A stretch of DNA of 64,000 nt from Streptococcus mitis subsp. hohhotensis (GTDB lineage: Bacteria; Bacillota; Bacilli; Lactobacillales; Streptococcaceae): NCBI RefSeq assembly GCF_000722775.1, contig NZ_JPFZ01000009.1, forward strand, positions 372,001 through 436,000, written 5' to 3'. Within the stretch, counting starts at the first letter, position 1; each line of letters opens with the position of its first letter. This document shows, one piece after another, positions 10,150-18,290 of this stretch. The translations under genes were made by a program, and so were the position numbers. The notes under the pieces are model-generated. The model was not told the origin of the DNA, searched no databases, and was given only the letters and a program-made list of their open reading frames with translations.

Positions 10150-10320
10150 CATCGCTAGGATTCATCTTTATGAGTATGAATCTCACAAAATTGGTCAAGA
10201 ATCTAGTATCTAAAACATCAATTATACAAAAACACAGTCTCTCTTTAGCTTGATTGTGGTCAAGACAGAAGTTACTGCGCAGTTTTATTTTTTGAGTTGA
10301 TTTTTTCTTAGATCATGTGC

Positions 10321-10752
10321 TTACTGAGGATTGCTTTTATTTTCTGAAGTTGGCGGATTGACCTGTTTTTCATTATCAGTGGCAGGTTTACTTGGAGTAG
10401 GAGTAGAAGAATCCTGAGTTGCTGCTTTCTGCTCTTCTTTTTTCTCTTCCTTGACGCTAGATTTTGGTGTTTCCTCTTGCTGTGTTTTTTCTTGAGAAGT
10501 GTTATTTTCCTTATTGGGACTAGTGTTTTCCTGAGGGGATTCCTTTTGAATTTCTTTGACAATTGTTGTCGTCTGGCTTGTCGTAGGTTCTTTTTTAGTA
10601 TTTTTATTATTATCCAAGGCGTTCATGATAGTGATACTTGCAGTAATTAAGCCAAGGATACTACCGATAGTGGCAACAGTTTTTTGAAAGACCGTAAAGC
10701 CTTTTTTGATGTGTTCTGTTTTTGGTTTTGAAGTTCTACGATAATTAGACAT
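10321..10752 (-). CDS. Single-pass membrane protein with Ser/Thr/Pro/Glu-rich extracellular tail
   Basis: A 143-residue protein of unknown function. Residues 1-22 are basic (RRTSKPKTEHIKKGF), residues 23-45 form one hydrophobic helix (VATIGSILGLITASITIMNAL), and the last about 95 residues are a low-complexity tail rich in K, E, Q, T, S and P, ending SENKSNPQ. By the positive-inside rule the tail should face the cell wall. There is no LPXTG sorting signal. Such tails often act as wall-spanning spacers, but no enzymatic domain is present, so I assign no role. The start at 10752 follows AGGAGAG. It is divergent from the cysteine desulfurase gene. Confidence 0.65.
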   Translation of the reverse strand: MSNYRRTSKPKTEHIKKGFTVFQKTVATIGSILGLITASITIMNALDNNKNTKKEPTTSQTTTIVKEIQKESPQENTSPNKENNTSQEKTQQEETPKSSVKEEKKEEQKAATQDSSTPTPSKPATDNEKQVNPPTSENKSNPQ

Positions 10753-10829
10753 ATATTCTCTCCTTTAATTAAAATTTATTATACCGCATTTCTTTAAAAA
10801 AATCTTAAAAAAAGAGGAATTGCCCTTTC

Positions 10830-10858
10830 TTGTCGCAGACTCCGTTTCATGATACAAT
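10830..10858 (+). promoter_or_regulatory. Promoter of the cysteine desulfurase-thiI operon
   Basis: -35 TTGTCG (10830-10835), 17-bp spacer and extended -10 TGA-TACAAT (10853-10858), about 30 bp before the ATG at 10891. Confidence 0.65.
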
Positions 10859-10890
10859 AGAAGGAGTGATTTTAGAAAGCGTGAGAAAAC

Positions 10891-12033
10891 ATGATTTACT
10901 TTGATAATTCGGCGACGACCAAGCCCTATCCTGAAGCCCTTGAAACTTATATGCAGGTCGCTTCAAAAATTTTAGGAAATCCATCTAGTCTCCATCGTTT
11001 GGGAGACCAGGCAACACGAATCTTAGATGCTTCTCGCCAACAGATTGCAGATTTAATCGGTAAGAAAAGCGATGAAATCTTCTTTACTTCTGGTGGGACA
11101 GAAGGAGATAACTGGGTCATCAAGGGTGTGACCTTTGAAAAGGCTCAGTTTGGAAAACACATCATTGTATCAGCCATTGAACATCCGGCAGTCAAAGAGT
11201 CAGCCCTCTGGTTGAAAAGTCAAGGATTTGAAGTAGATTTTGCTCCAGTTGATAACAAAGGATTTGTAAATGTTGAAGCGTTATCAGATTTGATAAGACC
11301 TGATACGACCCTCGTTTCCGTCATGGCTGTGAACAATGAAATCGGCTCGATTCAACCTATTCAAGCTATTTCAGAACTATTGGCAGACAAGCCAACTATT
11401 TCCTTCCACGTTGATGCGGTTCAGGCACTTGCCAAGATTCCGACTGAAAAGTATCTGACAGAACGAGTGGATTTTGCGACTTTCTCTAGTCACAAGTTTC
11501 ACGGAGTTCGAGGTGTTGGATTTGTCTATATCAAGTCTGGCAAGAAGATTACGCCTCTTTTAACAGGTGGGGGTCAGGAACGTGATTACCGTTCGACAAC
11601 TGAAAATGTGGCAGGAATTGCAGCGACAGCCAAGGCTCTCCGTTTGTCTATGGAGAAGCTAGATTTCTTTACAAGCAAGACAGGGCAGATGAAGGCAGTT
11701 ATTCGTCAAGCACTTCTGGACTATTCGGATATATTTGTCTTTTCAGATGAGGAAGACTTTGCCCCTCATATCCTGACTTTTGGAATCAAGGGTGTTCGTG
11801 GAGAAGTCATTGTTCACGCCTTTGAAGACTATGATATTTTTATCTCAACGACCTCGGCTTGTTCGTCCAAGGCAGGAAAACCAGCCGGAACCCTAATTGC
11901 CATGGGAGTGGATAAAGATAAGGCCCATTCAGCTGTGCGTCTTAGTCTAGACCTTGAAAATGATATGAGTCAGGTCGAGCAGTTTTTGACCAAGTTAAAA
12001 TTGATTTACAATCAAACTAGAAAAGTAAGATAG
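10891..12033 (+). CDS. Cysteine desulfurase, IscS/NifS-like (ThiI partner)
   Basis: A 380-residue PLP enzyme that removes sulfur from cysteine as a protein persulfide. Visible features are the N-terminus [16 protein letters not shown], the PLP-binding strand [13 protein letters not shown], the Schiff-base Lys in [14 protein letters not shown] (around residue 204), and the active-site Cys loop [11 protein letters not shown] near residue 325. The long Cys loop is of the IscS type rather than the SufS type. The gene is followed after 8 bases by thiI, so its likely job is sulfur supply for tRNA 4-thiouridine, separate from the SufS at 26842 that serves iron-sulfur assembly. Confidence 0.93.
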   Translation: MIYFDNSATTKPYPEALETYMQVASKILGNPSSLHRLGDQATRILDASRQQIADLIGKKSDEIFFTSGGTEGDNWVIKGVTFEKAQFGKHIIVSAIEHPAVKESALWLKSQGFEVDFAPVDNKGFVNVEALSDLIRPDTTLVSVMAVNNEIGSIQPIQAISELLADKPTISFHVDAVQALAKIPTEKYLTERVDFATFSSHKFHGVRGVGFVYIKSGKKITPLLTGGGQERDYRSTTENVAGIAATAKALRLSMEKLDFFTSKTGQMKAVIRQALLDYSDIFVFSDEEDFAPHILTFGIKGVRGEVIVHAFEDYDIFISTTSACSSKAGKPAGTLIAMGVDKDKAHSAVRLSLDLENDMSQVEQFLTKLKLIYNQTRKVR

Positions 12034-12041
12034 GAGCATTC

Positions 12042-13256
12042 ATGCAATATTCAGAAATTATGATTCGCTACGGAGAATTGTCAACAAAGGGCAAAAACCG
12101 TATGCGTTTCATCAATAAACTTCGCAATAATATTTCAGACGTTTTGTCTATCTATCCCCAAGTTAAGGTAACAGCAGATCGCGACCGTGCCCATGCATAC
12201 CTCAATGGAGCAGATTACACAGCAGTAGCAGAATCGCTCAAGCAAGTCTTTGGAATTCAGAATTTTTCTCCAGTATATAAGGTAGAAAAATCTGTAGAAG
12301 TTCTGAAGTCTGCTGTCCAAGAGATTATGAAAGATATCTACAAGGAAGGCATGACCTTTAAGATTTCTAGCAAACGTAGCGACCACAACTTTGAACTTGA
12401 CAGTCGTGAACTCAACCAAACCCTTGGAGGGGCTGTATTCGAAGCCATTCCAAACGTACAAGCTCAAATGAAAAGTCCTGACATCAATCTTCAGGTGGAG
12501 ATTCGTGAAGAAGCAGCCTATCTTTCTTATGAAACCATTCGTGGGGCTGGTGGTTTGCCAGTTGGAACTTCAGGTAAAGGGATGCTTATGTTGTCAGGAG
12601 GGATTGATTCACCTGTAGCTGGTTATCTAGCTTTGAAACGTGGGGTGGATATTGAGGCTGTTCACTTTGCTAGTCCACCATATACTAGTCCCGGTGCCCT
12701 TAAAAAAGCCCAAGATTTGACTCGAAAATTGACCAAGTTTGGAGGAAATATCCAGTTTATCGAAGTTCCTTTCACAGAGATTCAAGAGGAAATCAAGGCT
12801 AAAGCGCCAGAAGCTTACTTGATGACTCTAACTCGTCGCTTTATGATGCGGATTACCGACCGTATTCGTGAGGTACGAAATGGTTTAGTTATCATCAATG
12901 GGGAAAGTCTTGGTCAAGTAGCAAGCCAGACCTTAGAAAGCATGCAGGCTATCAATGCAGTTACCAACACTCCCATCATCCGTCCAGTTGTGACAATGGA
13001 TAAGTTGGAAATCATTGACATTGCTCAGGAAATTGACACCTTTGAAATTTCTATCCAGCCTTTTGAAGACTGTTGTACGATTTTTGCACCAGATCGTCCA
13101 AAGACTAATCCTAAGATTAAGAATGCAGAGCAGTATGAAGCACGTATGGATGTTGAAGGCTTAGTTGAGCGAGCAGTGGCTGGAATTATGATTACTGAGA
13201 TTACACCTCAAGCTGAAAAAGATGAAGTCGATGACTTGATTGATAGTCTACTATAA
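12042..13256 (+). CDS. thiI: tRNA 4-thiouridine synthetase / thiamine sulfurtransferase ThiI
   Basis: A 404-residue cytoplasmic enzyme that adenylates U8 of tRNA and inserts sulfur. It has an N-terminal ferredoxin-like plus THUMP region (residues 1-165) and a PP-loop ATP pyrophosphatase domain with the signature [19 protein letters not shown] around residue 187. It is the short Gram-positive form: the C-terminal rhodanese domain of the enterobacterial enzyme is absent, so the upstream cysteine desulfurase probably delivers sulfur directly. The start is ATG at 12042 after AGGAG. A hairpin terminator follows. Confidence 0.95.
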   Translation: MQYSEIMIRYGELSTKGKNRMRFINKLRNNISDVLSIYPQVKVTADRDRAHAYLNGADYTAVAESLKQVFGIQNFSPVYKVEKSVEVLKSAVQEIMKDIYKEGMTFKISSKRSDHNFELDSRELNQTLGGAVFEAIPNVQAQMKSPDINLQVEIREEAAYLSYETIRGAGGLPVGTSGKGMLMLSGGIDSPVAGYLALKRGVDIEAVHFASPPYTSPGALKKAQDLTRKLTKFGGNIQFIEVPFTEIQEEIKAKAPEAYLMTLTRRFMMRITDRIREVRNGLVIINGESLGQVASQTLESMQAINAVTNTPIIRPVVTMDKLEIIDIAQEIDTFEISIQPFEDCCTIFAPDRPKTNPKIKNAEQYEARMDVEGLVERAVAGIMITEITPQAEKDEVDDLIDSLL

Positions 13257-13290
13257 TCAGAAAATCCAAAAGAATTTAGAAAATTAAATG

Positions 13291-13340
13291 AAAAAGTTAG
13301 TTTTTAATCCAAAAATGGAAGAAAAACTGACTTTTTTCTT
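13291..13340 (+). terminator. Terminator after thiI
   Basis: AAAAAGTTAGTTTTT (13291-13305) and AAAAACTGACTTTTT (13322-13336) form a stem with one G-T pair, ending in TTTTTT. It separates thiI from the esterase operon, which has its own TATAAT box just after it. Confidence 0.65.
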
Positions 13341-13390
13341 AAACTGTGATATAATAAAATAAAATTTTGAATATAGAGAGTTTTCTGACA

Positions 13391-14215
13391 ATGAATCAAT
13401 CTTACTTTTATTTAAAAATGAAAGAACACAAACTCAAGGTTCCTTATACAGGTAAGGAACGCCGTGTGCGTGTTCTTCTTCCTAAAGATTATGAGAAAGA
13501 CACGGATCGTTCCTATCCTGTTGTTTACTTTCATGACGGGCAAAATGTTTTTTATAGTAAAGAGTCCTTCATTGGCCATTCATGGAAGATTATCCCAGCT
13601 ATTAAGCGTAATCCTGATATCAGTCGCATGATTGTCGTTGCCATTGACAATGATGGTATGGGGCGGATGAATGAGTATGCGGCTTGGAAGTTCCAAGAAT
13701 CTCCTATTCCGGGGCAGCAGTTTGGCGGTAAGGGTGTGGAATATTCTGAGTTTATCATGGAGGTGGTCAAGCCATTTATCGATGAGACCTACCGTACCAA
13801 AGCTGACCGCCAGCATACGGCTATGATTGGGTCTTCACTAGGAGGCAATATTACCCAGTTTATCGGTTTGGAATACCAAGACCAAATTGGTTGCTTGGGT
13901 GTCTTTTCATCTGCCAACTGGCTCCACCAAGAAGCCTTTAACCGCTATATCGAGCGTCAGCAACTATCGCCTGACCAGCGTATCTTTATCTATGTTGGAA
14001 CAGAAGAAGCAGATGATACGGACAAGACCTTGATGGCTGGCAATATCAAACAAGCCTATATCGACTCATCGCTTCGCTATTACCATGATTTGATAGCAGG
14101 GGGAGTACACTTAGATAATCTTGTCTTGAAAGTTCAGTCTGGTTCCATCCATAGTGAAATCCCTTGGTCGGAGAATTTACCAGACTGTCTGAGATTTTTT
14201 GCAGAAAACTGGTAA
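13391..14215 (+). CDS. Putative esterase, alpha/beta-hydrolase (esterase D-like, PF00756 type)
   Basis: A 274-residue cytoplasmic hydrolase with no signal peptide. The nucleophile elbow is MIGSSLGGN (Ser about residue 150), preceded by the oxyanion region VVYFHDGQNVF. A closing His is likely in SGSIHSEIPW near the C-terminus. Proteins of this family cleave carboxyl esters or act as acyltransferases, so the substrate cannot be read from sequence. I chose the ATG at 13391, preceded by GAGAG; an upstream TTG at 13367 lacks a ribosome site. It is the first of three genes, with a second esterase and an ATP-grasp ligase 18 and 12 bases apart, suggesting a shared pathway. Confidence 0.8.
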   Translation: MNQSYFYLKMKEHKLKVPYTGKERRVRVLLPKDYEKDTDRSYPVVYFHDGQNVFYSKESFIGHSWKIIPAIKRNPDISRMIVVAIDNDGMGRMNEYAAWKFQESPIPGQQFGGKGVEYSEFIMEVVKPFIDETYRTKADRQHTAMIGSSLGGNITQFIGLEYQDQIGCLGVFSSANWLHQEAFNRYIERQQLSPDQRIFIYVGTEEADDTDKTLMAGNIKQAYIDSSLRYYHDLIAGGVHLDNLVLKVQSGSIHSEIPWSENLPDCLRFFAENW

Positions 14216-14233
14216 AGTAAGAAAGGAGAGAAT

Positions 14234-14974
14234 ATGCATATTGAACATCTTAGCCACTGGAGTGGCCACCTTAACCGTGAAATGTACCTTAACCGTTATG
14301 GTCATGCTGGGATTCCAGTTGTGGTCTTTGCTTCATCAGGTGGTAGTCACAACGAATACTATGATTTTGGCATGATTGATGCTTGTGCTTCCTTTATTGA
14401 GGAAGGCCGTGTTCAGTTCTTTACCCTATCCAGTGTAGACAGTGAGAGCTGGTTGGCCACTTGGAAAAACGGTCACGACCAAGCGGAGATGCACCGTGCC
14501 TACGAACGCTACGTGATTGAGGAGGCCATTCCTTTTATCAAGCATAAGACAGGTTGGTTTGATGGCATGATGACGACAGGTTGCTCGATGGGGGCTTATC
14601 ATGCACTCAATTTCTTCCTTCAGCATCCAGATGTATTCACCAAAGTAATTGCTCTCAGTGGTGTTTACGACGCACGTTTCTTTGTCGGCGATTACTATAA
14701 CGACGATGCTATTTACCAAAACTCGCCAGTAGATTATATCTGGAACCAGAACGACGGCTGGTTTATTGACCGTTATCGTCAGGCAGAGATTGTGCTTTGT
14801 ACGGGTCTCGGTGCCTGGGAACAAGATGGCTTGCCATCTTTCTACAAGCTCAAAGAAGCCTTTGACCAGAAACAAATTCCAGCCTGGTTTGCTGAATGGG
14901 GACACGATGTCGCCCATGACTGGGAATGGTGGCGCAAACAAATGCCTTATTTCCTTGGAAATCTCTATTTATAA
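14234..14974 (+). CDS. Putative esterase, alpha/beta-hydrolase (second, divergent copy)
   Basis: A 246-residue hydrolase related in fold to the preceding gene but with little direct similarity. The nucleophile elbow is TTGCSMGAYHALNFF (Ser near residue 118), the oxyanion strand is VVVFASSGGSHNEYYDFG, and the terminal His is in EWGHDVAHDWEWW. It has no signal peptide and so is cytoplasmic. The ribosome site GAAAGGAGAG precedes the ATG. The protein resembles esterases annotated next to ATP-grasp enzymes in other Firmicutes; the substrate is unknown. Confidence 0.78.
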   Translation: MHIEHLSHWSGHLNREMYLNRYGHAGIPVVVFASSGGSHNEYYDFGMIDACASFIEEGRVQFFTLSSVDSESWLATWKNGHDQAEMHRAYERYVIEEAIPFIKHKTGWFDGMMTTGCSMGAYHALNFFLQHPDVFTKVIALSGVYDARFFVGDYYNDDAIYQNSPVDYIWNQNDGWFIDRYRQAEIVLCTGLGAWEQDGLPSFYKLKEAFDQKQIPAWFAEWGHDVAHDWEWWRKQMPYFLGNLYL

Positions 14975-14986
14975 AAGGAGTTATCT

Positions 14987-16153
14987 ATGAATTACCTTGT
15001 TATTTCTCCCTACTATCCACAAAACTTTCAACAGTTTACCATAGAACTAGCCAATAAAGGCATCACGGTCTTGGGAATTGGTCAAGAACCATACGAGCAA
15101 TTGGATGAGCCATTGCGCAATAGCCTGACCGAGTATTTCCGTGTAGACAATCTTGAGAACATAGATGAAGTCAAACGTGCAGTTGCTTTTCTCTTTTATA
15201 AACATGGCCCGATTGACCGCATCGAATCCCACAATGAATATTGGCTAGAGTTGGACGCAAGTCTTCGTGAGCAATTCAATGTTTTTGGTGCCAAACCAGA
15301 GGATCTCAAAAAGACGAAATTTAAGTCTGAAATGAAGAAGCTTTTCAAAAAAGCAGGTGTCCCTGTGGTCCCTGGAGCTGTTATCAAGACGGAAGCAGAT
15401 GTTGATCAAGCAGTAAACGAAATCGGTCTTCCAATGATTGCCAAACCTGATAATGGAGTGGGAGCAGCCGCAACCTTTAAACTTGAGACAGAAGACGATA
15501 TCAATCACTTCAAGTCTGAGTGGGATCATTCAACTGTTTATTTCTTTGAGAAATTTGTCACCTCTAGCGAAATCTGTACCTTTGATGGGCTCGTAGACAA
15601 GGATGGTAAGATTGTCTTCTCAACAACCTTTGACTACGCCTATACACCACTTGATCTCATGATTTACAAGATGGACAATTCTTATTACGTTCTCAAGGAT
15701 ATGGATCCTAAATTACGTAAATATGGTGAGGCAATTGTCAAAGAATTTGGTATGAAAGAACGGTTCTTCCATATTGAGTTCTTCCGTGAAGGGGACGACT
15801 ACATTGCCATTGAGTACAATAACCGTCCTGCAGGTGGTTTTACAATTGATGTTTATAACTTTGCTCATTCCTTGGACCTCTATCGTGGCTATGCAGCTAT
15901 TGTAGCAGGAGAAGAGTTCCCAGCGTCAGAGTTTGAACCTCAGTATTGTTTGGCTACATCACGTCGTGCAAATGCTCACTATGTTTATTCCGAGGAGGAC
16001 TTGCTTGCCAAATACAGTCAGCAGTTCAAGGTTAAAAAAATCATGCCAGCTGCCTTCGCAGAACTTCAAGGAGATTACCTTTATATGCTGACAACTCCGA
16101 GTCGACAAGAAATGGATCAGATGATTAAGGATTTTGGTCAGCGTCAGGCTTAA
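14987..16153 (+). CDS. ATP-grasp carboxylate-amine ligase of unknown substrate
   Basis: A 388-residue ATP-grasp protein. The N-terminal domain is Rossmann-like (NYLVISPYYPQNFQQFTIEL). The central ATP-binding subdomain begins TKFKSEMKKLFKKAGVPVVP, followed by LPMIAKPDNGVGAAATFKL. The metal-binding C-terminal strand is HIEFFREGDDYIAIEYNNRP, where the Glu and Asn coordinate magnesium. Family members join a carboxylate to an amine or thiol using ATP. Together with two cytoplasmic esterases it could make and trim a small peptide-like or acyl compound; this is inference. It is the last gene of the operon and a strong terminator follows 10 bases on. Confidence 0.82.
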   Translation: MNYLVISPYYPQNFQQFTIELANKGITVLGIGQEPYEQLDEPLRNSLTEYFRVDNLENIDEVKRAVAFLFYKHGPIDRIESHNEYWLELDASLREQFNVFGAKPEDLKKTKFKSEMKKLFKKAGVPVVPGAVIKTEADVDQAVNEIGLPMIAKPDNGVGAAATFKLETEDDINHFKSEWDHSTVYFFEKFVTSSEICTFDGLVDKDGKIVFSTTFDYAYTPLDLMIYKMDNSYYVLKDMDPKLRKYGEAIVKEFGMKERFFHIEFFREGDDYIAIEYNNRPAGGFTIDVYNFAHSLDLYRGYAAIVAGEEFPASEFEPQYCLATSRRANAHYVYSEEDLLAKYSQQFKVKKIMPAAFAELQGDYLYMLTTPSRQEMDQMIKDFGQRQA

Positions 16154-16162
16154 GAGACTATC

Positions 16163-16201
16163 GGATTAAGGAAATTCACTCCCTTAATCCTTTTGTTTTT
16201 T
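16163..16201 (+). terminator. Terminator of the esterase/ATP-grasp operon
   Basis: GGATTAAGG (16163-16171) pairs perfectly with CCTTAATCC (16182-16190), followed by TTTTGTTTTTT. Confidence 0.85.
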
Positions 16202-16254
16202 ATGAGAAACACAGCGGATTGAAACAAGAGTAGGACAAAAGAGCCTCGTAAAAG

Positions 16255-16418
16255 AAAGAGTCTGGGACAAAAGTCTAACCTTAAATATAAAAAGCGAACA
16301 AAACGAGTTATCTGAAACCCAGAATTCTGTTTTGTTCGCTTTTTTTTCTAATCTATCGATTTTAAAAACTTATAATAAAGAATTCCTAAAATCAAAATCT
16401 TTTTGTCCCAGACTCTTT
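16255..16418. repeat. MITE-like element bounded by GAGTCTGGGACAAAA inverted repeats, with internal hairpin
   Basis: AAAGAGTCTGGGACAAAAG (16255-16273) returns in inverted orientation at 16400-16418 with one mismatch. Between them AAAAGCGAACAAAAC and GTTTTGTTCGCTTTT form a 15-bp stem around 16290-16348 followed by a T-run, so it can act as a bidirectional terminator. It interrupts the 3' end of the transposase relic that follows. It has no coding capacity. Confidence 0.65.
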
Positions 16419-17000
16419 TTGAGGTGCTTTTTAATATGAGCCCAGATTTTCTCAATAAGATTGTACTCAGATGAGTGGGGAGGAATAAGAAATAAAGCTA
16501 CTTTTTCTGGGGCTTATTCATAATAGGTGTGATTCGTTTTTTCGAGTGTAGCCCATAGCTTTGAGAGCATAGTGGATAGTATAGTAGATTGAAATAAGAT
16601 GTGAACAAAGTGATTGAGAAAGTCAATTTTTTCTAGAAATTTTTTAGCAACTGTAATGTACTACTCTAGATTCAATACGCTATAGTTGGATGACAGCCAA
16701 ATTCAGAAGCTATTTTAGTCAAATAAGCGTCTGGATTGTCAGTAAGATAGTTTTTAAGTCTATCTCTATCAACTTTTCTTGGTTTTGTTCCTTTTACTTG
16801 ATGGTTTAGATTACCTATTTTCTCTTTTAGATAATGGTATTACGTGAGATTTGGAAAACGTATGATGCTTCTGTTATACTACCTGTTCGCTTACAATAGG
16901 CAAGAACTTTTTTTACGTAAATCTATTGAATATGGCATAAGATGACTGCACCACATTGTGTACTATCTTTAGTTCATTTTGTCATATCTCTGTCGAAACA
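16419..17000 (-). pseudogene. Decayed IS630-family transposase relic
   Basis: Read on the minus strand, pieces of an IS630-type transposase survive. The N-terminal helix-turn-helix region reads SIDLRKKVLAYCKRTGSITE and then NPDAYLTKIASEFGCHP. After an interruption comes ALKAMGYTRK, and near 16430-16480 the C-terminal DDE-domain piece HSSEYNLIEKIWAHIKKHLK. Frameshifts, stops and a missing middle make it non-functional. A RUP-like element (16582-16682) splits it, and the GAGTCTGGGAC-bounded element cuts its end. The remaining 17000-17150 stretch shows no gene. Confidence 0.7.
16582..16682. mobile_element. RUP-like miniature element inserted at a TA dinucleotide
   Basis: A 101-bp sequence beginning TAGTAGATTGAAA and ending TCAATACGCTA (inverted-repeat ends), flanked on both sides by TA (16580-16581 and 16683-16684). 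Removing it and one TA restores a sensible transposase reading, HPTTIHYALKAMG. Size and TA target fit the pneumococcal RUP family, which is thought to be mobilised by IS630-type transposase. The family name is from memory. Confidence 0.65.
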
Positions 17001-17157
17001 GGTTACTAATATTAATGTACGGGCTCTATGTATGTCAAAAATAAGTTCAGTTATTGAATAGATTTCACTAAACGAGATAGAAGAATAATTTGAGTTCTTT
17101 ATGAATCTCTATATAGGATTCATTACGACAGATACCTTAGATTCTTTTTATTGAAGA

Positions 17158-17172
17158 AATTTTCTGAAAATT
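17158..17172. promoter_or_regulatory. CodY-binding motif upstream of ilvE
   Basis: The 15-mer AATTTTCTGAAAATT matches the low-G+C CodY consensus AATTTTCWGAAAATT at every position. It lies 11 bp upstream of the ilvE -35 element, so CodY, active when branched-chain amino acids are plentiful, could control this gene. Confidence 0.85.
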
Positions 17173-17183
17173 ACAAAATATAC

Positions 17184-17211
17184 TTGCTATTTTAGAAAAA
17201 AAGTGTAGAAT
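17184..17211 (+). promoter_or_regulatory. Promoter of ilvE
   Basis: -35 TTGCTA (17184-17189), 16-bp spacer and -10 TAGAAT (17206-17211), about 35 bp before the ATG at 17246. Confidence 0.6.
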
Positions 17212-17245
17212 ATAAGAAATAGGTTTTTAGAATAAGGAGTGGAAT

Positions 17246-18268
17246 ATGACAGTAACGATTGATTGGGAAAACCTTGGTTTCTCCTATATGAAATTACCTT
17301 ATCGCTATATTGCTCATTTTAAAAATGGACAATGGAATCAAGGAGAACTTACAGAAGATGCAACCTTGCATATTTCAGAGTCTTCTCCAAGTCTTCACTA
17401 TGGTCAACAAGCCTTTGAAGGTTTGAAAGCTTACCGTACTAAGGATGGTAGTGTTCAACTTTTCCGTCCTGACGAAAATGCTAAACGTCTGCAACGTACT
17501 TGTGATCGTCTCTTGATGCCACAAGTTCCGACAGACATGTTTGTAGAAGCTTGTAAGGCAGTTGTCCGCGCGAATGAAGAATACGTACCACCATATGGAA
17601 CAGGTGGAACCCTTTATCTTCGTCCACTTTTGATTGGTGTTGGAGATATTATCGGGGTTAAACCAGCAGAGGAATATATTTTCACCATCTTTGCTATGCC
17701 AGTTGGAAATTATTTTAAGGGTGGTTTGGTTCCAACCAACTTCTTGATTCAGGATGAATACGACCGTGCGGCTCCAAATGGTACAGGTGCGGCTAAGGTT
17801 GGTGGGAACTATGCTGCCAGTCTCTTGCCAGGGAAATTGGCGAAATCACGTCATTTCTCAGATGTTATCTATCTAGACCCATCAACTCATACAAAGATTG
17901 AAGAAGTCGGTTCAGCTAACTTTTTTGGAATTACAGCTGACAATGAGTTTGTAACACCATTGAGTCCTTCTATCTTGCCATCTATTACTAAGTATTCTTT
18001 GCTTTATTTGGCAGAACACCGCTTGGGCTTGACTCCTATTGAGGGGGATGTCCCAATTGATAACCTTGACCGTTTTGTAGAGGCAGGTGCCTGTGGTACA
18101 GCAGCAGTTATTTCGCCAATTGGTGGAATTCAGCACGGTGATGATTTCCATGTATTCTATAGTGAAACAGAAGTTGGCCCTGTGACTCGTAAACTTTATG
18201 ATGAATTGACAGGTATTCAGTTTGGTGATATTGAAGCGCCAGAAGGTTGGATTGTAAAAGTAGATTAA
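17246..18268 (+). CDS. ilvE: Branched-chain amino acid aminotransferase
   Basis: A PLP class IV transaminase of 340 residues that interconverts leucine, isoleucine and valine with their keto acids, using glutamate/2-oxoglutarate. Visible features are LHYGQQAFEGLKAYR, RLLMPQVPTDMFVEAC, the catalytic Lys loop GTGAAKVGGNYAASL and the signature EVGSANFFGI. Length and motifs are typical of the bacterial type 2 group (IlvE/BcaT). A perfect CodY box sits upstream. The gene has a GGAG ribosome site and is followed after 22 bases by a peptide-binding lipoprotein; the pair probably share amino acid control. Confidence 0.96.
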   Translation: MTVTIDWENLGFSYMKLPYRYIAHFKNGQWNQGELTEDATLHISESSPSLHYGQQAFEGLKAYRTKDGSVQLFRPDENAKRLQRTCDRLLMPQVPTDMFVEACKAVVRANEEYVPPYGTGGTLYLRPLLIGVGDIIGVKPAEEYIFTIFAMPVGNYFKGGLVPTNFLIQDEYDRAAPNGTGAAKVGGNYAASLLPGKLAKSRHFSDVIYLDPSTHTKIEEVGSANFFGITADNEFVTPLSPSILPSITKYSLLYLAEHRLGLTPIEGDVPIDNLDRFVEAGACGTAAVISPIGGIQHGDDFHVFYSETEVGPVTRKLYDELTGIQFGDIEAPEGWIVKVD

Positions 18269-18290
18269 AATAAACAAAAGGAGATTTTTG

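Noticed and set aside
10308-10562. A second minus-strand frame overlapping the Ser/Thr-rich membrane protein
   Set aside because: It is an out-of-frame reading of the same low-complexity DNA, very rich in Lys/Arg, with no ribosome site.
14426-14941. A 171-codon minus-strand frame inside the second esterase gene
   Set aside because: It is the shadow of a well-supported hydrolase on the plus strand; composition is typical of antisense frames and there is no start signal.
17000-17245. Possible T-box or leader upstream of ilvE
   Set aside because: No T-box core sequence or long leader is present; the promoter lies only about 35 bp before the ATG and a CodY box explains regulation.
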